The notes beneath the pieces are model-generated. The model did no database searches and had not been told where the DNA came from. It saw only the letters and a list, made by a program, of their open reading frames with translations. From Bacteroidia bacterium (GTDB taxonomy: Bacteria; Bacteroidota; Bacteroidia; Flavobacteriales; NORP286): a stretch of DNA of 5,364 bases. Positions 1 through 5,364 of this stretch are shown piece by piece. Within the stretch, counting starts at the first letter, position 1, and every line of letters begins with the position of its first letter. The position numbers and the translations under genes were made by a program. Location: positions 1 to 5,364 of the forward strand of contig JAESTI010000105.1 in NCBI GenBank assembly GCA_016763665.1, written 5' to 3'.

Positions 1-911
1 ACTACAAACATGCCTTTGTCATAACTTCCTGATTGGTAAACCGTGATGTTACTGAAAATTGCATTTTTCTTTACCAATGCTTGCTTTAGCCTTCCTGATT
101 CACCGCCAGCAAGTACATCTGAGAGTAAGTCAGCAATAAAGTATTCCTTGTCATTTCGGGAACACATATGATAAGCTTTATAAATGGCATTTACAGGAAC
201 ATCCCTTTTTAAAGTTTTAAACCTTGCTTCTTTCTGTTTTGGCTCCTTAGGTAACTTTCTTTTAGGCTTTTTACCTCCCGGAATTGGTTCAAACCACTTT
301 TTAGAAAGTTGTTTTACCTGAGATAATGTAACATTTCCAGCCACCACAAGTATTGCGTTGCTAGGACAATAGTGCTTATTGAAGAAAGCTTTAACATCTT
401 TCATTTGAGCTTCACGAATATGTGATAGTTGCTTGCCTATGGTTGGCCATTGATAAGGATGTACTTTATAAACCAAAGGCCTAAGGCTCAACCAAACATC
501 ACCGTAAGGTTGGTTTAAATATCTCTCTTTAAATTCTTCACAAACCACATTTTTTTGAACCCTCAAACTTTTCTCGCTAAAAGCCAAGCTCAACATTCTA
601 TCAGACTCCAACCAAAAACCTGTTTCCAAATTTATTGCAGGAAGTTTTATATAATAATTGGTAATGTCATTATTGGTGAAAGCATTGTTGGTACCACCTA
701 CTTTTTGCAACGCATTATCATAATCCGGAATGTTAACTGACCCTCCAAACATCAAATGTTCAAACAAATGGGCAAATCCGGTTCTTTCAAAATGTTCATC
801 CCGAGCACCCACATCGTAAAGAATATTAATAGCAGCAAGTGGTGTGCTTTTATCCTCATGAACAATTACGGTAAGCCCGTTCTTTAATTTGAATTTTTTG
901 TAAGAGATCAT
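1..911 (-). CDS. M16 family (insulinase/pitrilysin-like) zinc peptidase, 3'-truncated by window edge
   Basis: Translating the minus strand from the ATG at 911 gives 303 residues with no stop before the left edge, so the C-terminus is missing. The inverted zinc motif HxxEH is present as H48-L-F-E51-H52: the two histidines bind zinc and E51 is the general base. The distal glutamate ligand is expected in VVCEE (E125/E126), about 73 residues further on, as in the family. Other family landmarks are FTNNDITNYY (78-87) and GGESGRL (269-275), the latter in the following M16_C-type domain (about residues 165-303 visible). Single-unit M16 proteins are usually a little over 400 residues, so about a quarter is probably missing. 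The protein begins MISYKKFKLKNG with no signal peptide or membrane segment, suggesting a cytoplasmic enzyme that degrades or processes peptides; the substrate is unknown. It starts 36 bp after the preceding oxidoreductase gene with no visible promoter, so co-transcription is likely. The intact active site argues for the catalytic rather than the inactive partner of the paired M16 genes seen in some bacteria. Confidence 0.93.
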   Translation of the reverse strand, partial: MISYKKFKLKNGLTVIVHEDKSTPLAAINILYDVGARDEHFERTGFAHLFEHLMFGGSVNIPDYDNALQKVGGTNNAFTNNDITNYYIKLPAINLETGFWLESDRMLSLAFSEKSLRVQKNVVCEEFKERYLNQPYGDVWLSLRPLVYKVHPYQWPTIGKQLSHIREAQMKDVKAFFNKHYCPSNAILVVAGNVTLSQVKQLSKKWFEPIPGGKKPKRKLPKEPKQKEARFKTLKRDVPVNAIYKAYHMCSRNDKEYFIADLLSDVLAGGESGRLKQALVKKNAIFSNITVYQSGSYDKGMFV

Positions 912-929
912 TTTTGTTGATGCAATTGT

Positions 930-947
930 CGGTTGCCTAGGCTACCG
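930..947. repeat. 18-bp imperfect palindrome (potential hairpin) between oxidoreductase and peptidase genes
   Basis: CGGTTGCCTAGGCTACCG is self-complementary except for one T·T mismatch (934/943). It pairs 930-933 with 944-947 and 935-937 with 940-942. It begins at the base next to the oxidoreductase stop codon (948-950, TAA on the minus strand) and occupies half of the 36-bp gap. It is noticeably GC-richer than its surroundings. No T-run follows on the minus strand, so it is not a standard intrinsic terminator. It could be an RNA hairpin that affects mRNA processing or coupling between the two genes, or a dyad protein-binding site. The structure is seen directly; any role is inferred. Confidence 0.5.
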
Positions 948-1889
948 TTAGATTGTGCATAATTTTCTTTTTTCCTCTAAATATTCTGCCCAAATATCTT
1001 TTACGATTTCACCTGCTGGTTTTATATCATTGATATTAGCAGAAACTTGACCAATTTCCAATTCTCCTTCTTCTAAGTCTCCTTCAAACATTCCTTTTTT
1101 TGCTCTTGCTTTCCCAAGTATTTCTGTCAATTCTTCCTGGGTCGCTCCTCTATTTTCGGCATCCTGAACCTCATTGTAAAATTTGTTTTTAACCAACCTA
1201 ACCGGAACCAACTTCTTCATAGATAATTTTGTACTTCCTTCACTTAGGTCAACAACTTTGTTTTTAAAATTAATATGTGCTGATGATTCTTCACTAGCCA
1301 CAAAACGTGAACCGATCTGCACACCATCTGCACCTAAGGCCATTGCTGCCAACATTTGTTTGCCTGAAGCAATCCCGCCTGCAGCCAACAATGGCAAATC
1401 AACTGAATCTCTGATCATTGGAACTAAACAAAACGTAGTAGTTTCTTCTCTCCCATTATGACCTCCTGCTTCAAACCCTTCCGCAACAACTGCATCCACA
1501 CCAGCTTCTTCAGATTTTTTCGCAAATTTTACACTTGCTATTACATGCACAACTGTTATTCCATGTTCCTTTAAAAATGGCGTCCATTTTTTTGGATCTC
1601 CCGCAGAAGTAAATACAATTTTTACACCTTCCTCTACAATAATATTCATGATCTTCTCCATATCAGGATATAGCAATGCAACATTAACCCCGAACGGTTT
1701 TGACGTTGCCTCTTTGCACCTTTTAATATGTGTTCTGAGAATATCAGGATACATGGACGCAGATCCAATTAATCCCAATCCTCCTGCATTGCTAACTGCT
1801 GATGCTAATTCCCATGGAGCACACCAAACCATTCCTGCCTGAATGATAGGATATTCAATATTGAACAATTGGGTGATCTTATTATCCAT
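948..1889 (-). CDS. Nitronate monooxygenase / FabK-like FMN-dependent oxidoreductase
   Basis: This is a complete 313-residue protein, ATG at 1889 and TAA at 948-950, of the TIM-barrel NMO/2-nitropropane dioxygenase family that also includes the enoyl-ACP reductase FabK. Visible signatures are an N-terminal PIIQAGMVWCA (14-24) forming the first barrel strand and flavin contact, AGGLGLIGS (35-43), PFGVNVALL (65-73), EGFEAGGHNG (137-146) with the presumed catalytic H144, AAGGI (169-173), and the FMN-phosphate loop GVQIGSRF (189-196). It has no signal peptide or membrane segment, so it is cytosolic. Family members either oxidise nitronates with O2, a detoxification activity, or reduce enoyl-ACP with NAD(P)H in fatty-acid synthesis. 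The N-terminal strand and the EAGGH segment resemble FabK from memory at least as much as nitronate monooxygenases, but no other fatty-acid gene is nearby, so the precise reaction is left open. The length is normal for the family (about 310-325). A promoter-like site lies just upstream, and the M16 peptidase gene follows 36 bp downstream. Confidence 0.92.
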   Translation of the reverse strand: MDNKITQLFNIEYPIIQAGMVWCAPWELASAVSNAGGLGLIGSASMYPDILRTHIKRCKEATSKPFGVNVALLYPDMEKIMNIIVEEGVKIVFTSAGDPKKWTPFLKEHGITVVHVIASVKFAKKSEEAGVDAVVAEGFEAGGHNGREETTTFCLVPMIRDSVDLPLLAAGGIASGKQMLAAMALGADGVQIGSRFVASEESSAHINFKNKVVDLSEGSTKLSMKKLVPVRLVKNKFYNEVQDAENRGATQEELTEILGKARAKKGMFEGDLEEGELEIGQVSANINDIKPAGEIVKDIWAEYLEEKRKLCTI

Positions 1890-1891
1890 TT

Positions 1892-1944
1892 ATAGAAATT
1901 TTCACCGCAAAGATAAGGCATTCTATGACTTATGAAATTTCTAT
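1892..1944. repeat. 10-bp perfect inverted repeat flanking the putative promoter
   Basis: The left arm ATAGAAATTT (1892-1901) is exactly complementary to the right arm AAATTTCTAT (1935-1944), with a 33-bp spacer that contains the -7-like element. The left arm ends 2 bp before the oxidoreductase start codon. It could be an operator pair, or a hairpin in any transcript that reads through from the upstream sensor gene. The arms are AT-rich, so chance occurrence is not excluded. The repeat is seen directly; function is not known. Confidence 0.4.
1908..1915 (-). promoter_or_regulatory. Putative Bacteroidota-type -7 promoter element (TATCTTTG) for the oxidoreductase gene
   Basis: On the minus strand, TATCTTTG matches the TAnnTTTG consensus known for the primary sigma factor of Bacteroidota, and it lies 18 bp upstream of the ATG at 1889. 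Initiation a few bases downstream would leave a 5' leader of only about 10-15 nt. The -33 element is weak: the best candidate at suitable spacing is TTTC (1934-1937 on + coordinates), not the preferred TTTG. No purine-rich Shine-Dalgarno sequence is visible before the ATG, which is usual in this phylum. This promoter would probably drive both the oxidoreductase and the peptidase. Confidence 0.5.
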
Positions 1945-1967
1945 TTACCCAACAAAATAAGTGATGC

Positions 1968-2009
1968 TAATATACTAATGAATACAAATGATACCAATAA
2001 TATACTAAT
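1968..2009. repeat. 12-bp direct repeat TAATATACTAAT, two copies
   Basis: Identical copies occur at 1968-1979 and 1998-2009, 30 bp apart start to start, within a very AT-rich stretch that carries further degenerate copies of the ATACTAAT/ATACCAAT theme. The sequence does not code for anything visible. It could be the remnant of a dispersed intergenic repeat family or simple-sequence drift. A regulatory role is not supported by position alone, since it lies about 80-120 bp upstream of the oxidoreductase start. Confidence 0.5.
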
Positions 2010-2066
2010 ATGCAAATAGATAATAGTTGATAGCATATAACCGATAGAATGAATGCACCAAATATC

Positions 2067-2090
2067 TACGAATTACGAATGTTTACGAAT
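2067..2090. repeat. Three copies of heptamer TACGAAT
   Basis: TACGAAT occurs at 2067-2073, 2074-2080 and 2084-2090, the first two directly abutting and the third after a 3-bp spacer. On the minus strand these read ATTCGTA. They lie 48-71 bp downstream of the sensor-phosphatase stop codon, so they would be in its 3' untranslated region. They could be part of a dispersed intergenic repeat. No function can be assigned. Confidence 0.55.
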
Positions 2091-2094
2091 ACAC

Positions 2095-2109
2095 GATTTT
2101 GCGAAAATC
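2095..2109. repeat. Small hairpin-forming palindrome downstream of the sensor-phosphatase
   Basis: GATTTT (2095-2100) and AAAATC (2104-2109) can pair as a 6-bp stem with a GCG loop. It lies about 30-45 bp after the end of the phosphatase gene. The stem is short and AT-rich, and no clean T-tract follows on the minus strand, so it is only a weak candidate for a transcript end or 3' stability element. Confidence 0.3.
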
Positions 2110-2137
2110 CATGAAGTGTAAATAGAATCTTTAGAAA

Positions 2138-5100
2138 TCAAATTTGAATTCCGATAATCATAATATCGTCCAACTGTTCATGGGAACCTTGCCACGAATT
2201 TAATTCCTGCTGAACTTTTTTGCTATGATCAGCAAAAGGAGCATGGTATAAACTTGCTAAAAATTCACGCCAATTTTTCTTTGTATATTTTCTATCTTTA
2301 GGTCCACCGAACTGATCTGTAACTCCATCTGAAAACATGTAAAGTTTATCCCCTTTTTGCAACTTCAACTCTTGTTCTTCAAAATGCTTTCCTCCACCCA
2401 TGTCATGACCACCAACACTATGCCTATTACCTTTTATTTCCTCAATTTCCCCGTCACGGGACAAGAACAAGGGCCTTAACGCACCTGAATAAACTGCACG
2501 TTTGGCAGAAACATCAAGTGAAAGTACTGAAACATCCATACCATCCATAGCTTCAGCGCCTTCCATATATTGATGTAGTGATTTCTTTACTCCTTTATCC
2601 AGCATATCAAGAATTTTGGCTGGCTGGCTCACCTCTTGTTCTCCGACAATCTGGTTCAGCAAAGTATATCCAATTAACGACATAAACGCTCCCGGAACCC
2701 CATGTCCGGTGCAATCTACAGCTGCAAGGAAAACCCTATCATCCTTAGCATAAAACCAATAAAAATCACCACTAACGATATCTTTGGGTTCGTAGATTAT
2801 GAAAAATGCAGGTATATGTTTTTTTATAAGGGAAGATTGTGGCAAAATTGCCCTTTGTATCCTTTTTGCGTACTTGATACTATCAGTAACATGCTTGTTC
2901 TTTTCTTCAAGCAATTTTTTGATACTTTCTACTTTTTCCTTTTCAGAAACAACAGATAAATTGGTTTGCCATAAACTCTTGTTTTTTGTTTCAATGTCTT
3001 TTTTCGCCTCTTCTAGTTTTTCTTTTTCCTTTTTTAGCTCTTCAGTTCTCAAATCAACTTGTTGTTGTAAGTATTCCTGCTGTTTTTCAAAATTACGGAT
3101 CCTCAATCTGTACAACCCAAACAATAACCCTATCGCAGAACCACTTGCCAATGTATAAAACCACCATGTGCGCCAGAACGGCGGTGGAATTACAAAGCTA
3201 TAAGTGGCTGGATCATTGTCCCAAACTCCATCATTGTTACAGGATCTTACCAACAACTTATAATTTCTATAATGTAAATTTGTATACTCTACCTGATTAG
3301 AGGAAGTGGGTGGAGACCAATCCAAATCAAGCCCTTCCAGCTTATATTGGTATAATACTTTTTCGGGACTTGTTAAACTTATTCCTACACATTGAAAAAG
3401 GAGATTATTCTGGGTATAATCAAAAACGCCACCTTCAGGAAAAGAGGCTGGTTTCTTGCTTATTTGTAATTGAGAAATAAGTGTAATCGGAGCTTTTAGA
3501 TTAGGTACATCCTTTTCGGGATTATATTTTACCGCCCCCATAATAGTACCAAACCATAAATTTCCTTTCTTATCTCGATAAGCAGCACCTTGATTAGTTT
3601 CAATTCCACGAAAACCTTCATTTTTTCCGTAATGGGTTATTATATTGGTTTGTTGATTTATCCTGTCAATCCCTAAACTGGTTCCAACCCAAATGTTGTT
3701 TGTATTGTCACACAAGATCAAAAATGGAGTAGCTCCACTTAAGCCATCATCCACTGAATAGTTTTTTAGCTTAACTGTATCTCCATCAGTAGATAATTTG
3801 TACACTCCCGATCCATAAGCCCCAAACCAAATATTTCCTGACAGATCTTCTTCTATACAAAAGATCAACTTTCTCTCTGTTCCGTGTTCGGTTCTAAATA
3901 CTTTAAAATGCTCTCCGTCAAATCGTGTTAAATCCGTTCCTATAGCACCTATCCATACCATCCCCTTAGAATCACAATAGACTACACGTATTTTGTTGCT
4001 GGTCAAGCCCTGTTCTTTGGTATAGTGTTTTATTTCTCCACTATTTTCATCGAACTCATATAGTCCTTCTTGGGTACCAATCCATACCTTATTTTTATTA
4101 TCATAATCAATGGCATAAACCGGCATGGTCAATACATCTGTTATTCCCGGTAAAGAAACTATTTTTCGCTCTTTTAAAGAATAAACAGCGCAGCCTCCGG
4201 ATGTAGAGATCCAAATATAATCCCGACTCATACATAAGTTCATAACCTTGTTATGCGGCAAACCATCAAGAGTACTTATATATTCTATTTCATTACCCCT
4301 ATAAATTGTAATTGCATTTTCAGTGGCTATCCAAACACTCGACTGATCATCCTCCATAACATCCCAAACTAATCCATGACTTAAGCCATCCTTTTCATCA
4401 AACAATAAGAACTTTTCACCTCTATATAGATTCACGCCAATCTCAGTTGCAATCCAAATGTTATGTTCTCTATCCTGAAGTACGTGGTTGACTTTATTAA
4501 AATTTAATCCTTTTTGGGTATTAAAAACCTTTATGAATTGATATAATTCCTCATTACTCATTTTATCAGTTACGCCTGATTCAAGGAAGAGTGAAACCAA
4601 CTCAATTAATCCATTATCATGTGTAGCTATCCAAACATTGTTATCAGCATCTTCAAACAAATGCCTAATTTGGTTGGCCAATATCCCCTGCATTTCGGAT
4701 AATGGTTTTCTGAAAACGGGATCACTACTGTTTTCGTCAAGCATGGCAATGCCATTTTTTGCTGTTCCAGCTATAATTTTGTTTTTAGATGTGTGCAACA
4801 GGCATAGAACAACTTTTCCGGGCAATCCATTCTCTACGTTATAATATTTTAGTTTCAATAGTAAGTTTTCATCTACTTTGTTATCGGTATCACTGTTCTT
4901 CAACTTATCGGTGATCTTAAATGGATCGAACATGGTAATACCTTCTGTAGTTCCACACCAAATCCTGCCCCGGCTATCACTGGTAATTGAAAAAACCACA
5001 TCACTACTTAACCCTTGCTCCTTTTTAATATTCAAGTAATTGTTTCTTACAGGGTCATAAACGCAAATACCGGCTCCATTTGAACCAATCCAGATCAACC

Positions 5101-5364
5101 CGCCTTGATCCTGGTATATCGTATTAATTCCTTTGTATTCCAGTATTTCTTCAAGAGTCAACTTACTTAACTGTTTATCTTTAGCCTTATAAATAGTGAT
5201 GCTGCCGCCCCAGTGACCAAACCACAAATTACCGTCTTTGTCTTTAAATGAAGCTGTAACCCAGTCCTCTGCTAAACCATCACGTTTCGTAAGTGTTTTG
5301 AATTCAATTCCATTATAAACGGACAGTCCCGCAATAGTACCCAGCCATAACTGGCCATCATTAT
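2138..5364 (-). CDS. Two-component-propeller / Y_Y_Y sensor with SpoIIE (PP2C-type) Ser/Thr phosphatase domain, 5' end off the window
   Basis: The reading frame is open from the right edge to a TGA at 2138-2140, giving 1074 visible residues (numbered from the edge). Residues 1-615 carry 14 propeller repeats of the W-[IVFLC]-[GA]-[TSA] type at about 40-60 residue spacing, with W at 6, 47, 91, 135, 244, 303, 344, 384, 427, 470, 512, 558 and 603 and one degenerate repeat near 197. A Y_Y_Y domain follows (about 624-727, with YQYKLEGLDLDW), then one membrane helix (about 729-751, WWFYTLASGSAIGLLFGLY) with basic residues after it. A charged coiled coil (about 759-825) leads through DSIKYAKRIQRAILP (827-841) into a SpoIIE/PP2C phosphatase (842-1074). 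The metal-binding acidic residues are all present: SGDF (D866), VDCTGHG (D883), SDG (D1012) and LDD (D1065/D1066), so it should be active. The propellers are predicted to be periplasmic and the phosphatase cytoplasmic. It probably dephosphorylates a Ser/Thr-phosphorylated regulator such as a STAS anti-anti-sigma protein; no partner is in view. The N-terminus, presumably with a signal peptide, is missing. A TTG at 5227 lies inside a propeller motif (GNLWFG) and is not the start. Confidence 0.94.
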   Translation of the reverse strand, partial: NDGQLWLGTIAGLSVYNGIEFKTLTKRDGLAEDWVTASFKDKDGNLWFGHWGGSITIYKAKDKQLSKLTLEEILEYKGINTIYQDQGGLIWIGSNGAGICVYDPVRNNYLNIKKEQGLSSDVVFSITSDSRGRIWCGTTEGITMFDPFKITDKLKNSDTDNKVDENLLLKLKYYNVENGLPGKVVLCLLHTSKNKIIAGTAKNGIAMLDENSSDPVFRKPLSEMQGILANQIRHLFEDADNNVWIATHDNGLIELVSLFLESGVTDKMSNEELYQFIKVFNTQKGLNFNKVNHVLQDREHNIWIATEIGVNLYRGEKFLLFDEKDGLSHGLVWDVMEDDQSSVWIATENAITIYRGNEIEYISTLDGLPHNKVMNLCMSRDYIWISTSGGCAVYSLKERKIVSLPGITDVLTMPVYAIDYDNKNKVWIGTQEGLYEFDENSGEIKHYTKEQGLTSNKIRVVYCDSKGMVWIGAIGTDLTRFDGEHFKVFRTEHGTERKLIFCIEEDLSGNIWFGAYGSGVYKLSTDGDTVKLKNYSVDDGLSGATPFLILCDNTNNIWVGTSLGIDRINQQTNIITHYGKNEGFRGIETNQGAAYRDKKGNLWFGTIMGAVKYNPEKDVPNLKAPITLISQLQISKKPASFPEGGVFDYTQNNLLFQCVGISLTSPEKVLYQYKLEGLDLDWSPPTSSNQVEYTNLHYRNYKLLVRSCNNDGVWDNDPATYSFVIPPPFWRTWWFYTLASGSAIGLLFGLYRLRIRNFEKQQEYLQQQVDLRTEELKKEKEKLEEAKKDIETKNKSLWQTNLSVVSEKEKVESIKKLLEEKNKHVTDSIKYAKRIQRAILPQSSLIKKHIPAFFIIYEPKDIVSGDFYWFYAKDDRVFLAAVDCTGHGVPGAFMSLIGYTLLNQIVGEQEVSQPAKILDMLDKGVKKSLHQYMEGAEAMDGMDVSVLSLDVSAKRAVYSGALRPLFLSRDGEIEEIKGNRHSVGGHDMGGGKHFEEQELKLQKGDKLYMFSDGVTDQFGGPKDRKYTKKNWREFLASLYHAPFADHSKKVQQELNSWQGSHEQLDDIMIIGIQI

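Larger units (their letters stand above)
1890..2137. other. Intergenic region between oxidoreductase and sensor-phosphatase genes
   Basis: This 248-bp gap contains no open reading frame that looks like a gene on either strand. It is strongly AT-rich and holds, from low to high coordinate, the promoter-like element with its flanking inverted repeat, the paired 12-bp direct repeats, the triple TACGAAT heptamer and the small hairpin. The gap, the repeats and the promoter-like site together suggest that the sensor-phosphatase transcript ends here and a new transcription unit begins for the oxidoreductase and peptidase. Confidence 0.7.

Noticed and set aside
555..740. Open frame on the + strand within the peptidase gene
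   Set aside because: It lies wholly antisense to the M16 coding sequence, which has clear family motifs, and its translation shows no recognisable protein features.
1183..1842. Two open frames on the + strand (1183-1461 and 1648-1842)
   Set aside because: Both are antisense shadows of the well-supported oxidoreductase gene and have no motifs of their own.
1892..1944. Invertible (phase-variable) promoter
   Set aside because: The spacer of 33 bp is far shorter than known invertible promoters, the arms are only 10 bp and AT-rich, and no recombinase gene is in the window.
1967..2090. CRISPR array
   Set aside because: The repeats are 7-12 bp, of two unrelated kinds, irregularly spaced, with no cas gene nearby.
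2095..2109. Intrinsic terminator for the sensor-phosphatase
   Set aside because: The stem is only 6 bp, mostly A-T pairs, and no T-run follows it on the minus strand; kept only as a weak hairpin.
2702..3300. Overlapping + strand open frames, rich in Phe/Ser/Leu, that look membrane-like
   Set aside because: They are antisense to the Lys/Glu-rich coiled coil of the sensor-phosphatase, whose AAA/GAA codons read as TTT/TTC on the other strand; the apparent hydrophobicity is an artefact.
4638..4844. Open frame on the + strand within the propeller region
   Set aside because: It is antisense to the propeller repeats with no independent evidence for coding.

Overview
The window looks like chromosomal DNA from a member of the Bacteroidota. 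Three things point there: AT-rich DNA with long AT-rich intergenic sequence, a TAnnTTTG-type -7 promoter element ahead of one gene, and a very large sensor made of two-component-regulator propeller repeats plus a Y_Y_Y domain, an architecture strongly associated with this phylum. No genus can be named from the sequence alone.

The layout is simple, with all three genes on the minus strand. Read in the direction of transcription (high to low coordinates), the first is a giant membrane sensor-phosphatase (2138-5364), whose 5' end lies beyond the right edge. It has 14 visible propeller repeats, a Y_Y_Y domain, one membrane helix, a long coiled coil and a complete SpoIIE/PP2C-type phosphatase domain. 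Next is an AT-rich intergenic stretch (1890-2137) with short direct repeats, a small hairpin and a promoter-like site. It is followed by an FMN-dependent nitronate monooxygenase/FabK-like oxidoreductase (948-1889). After a 36-bp gap filled mostly by an 18-bp GC-rich imperfect palindrome comes the first roughly 300 residues of an M16 zinc peptidase (1-911), truncated by the left edge.

The oxidoreductase and the peptidase probably share a transcript: same strand, short gap, no promoter visible between them. Nothing links them biochemically, so this may be only a housekeeping neighbour pair. The sensor-phosphatase is separated from them by the 248-bp gap and is probably its own unit. It should read a periplasmic signal and dephosphorylate a cytoplasmic serine/threonine-phosphorylated partner, classically a STAS-type anti-anti-sigma protein, but no such partner is encoded here.

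No mobile element, CRISPR array, RNA gene or clearly undescribed system was found. The points most worth a second look are the sensor-phosphatase architecture, with its true start outside the window, and the small palindromes and repeats in the two intergenic gaps.
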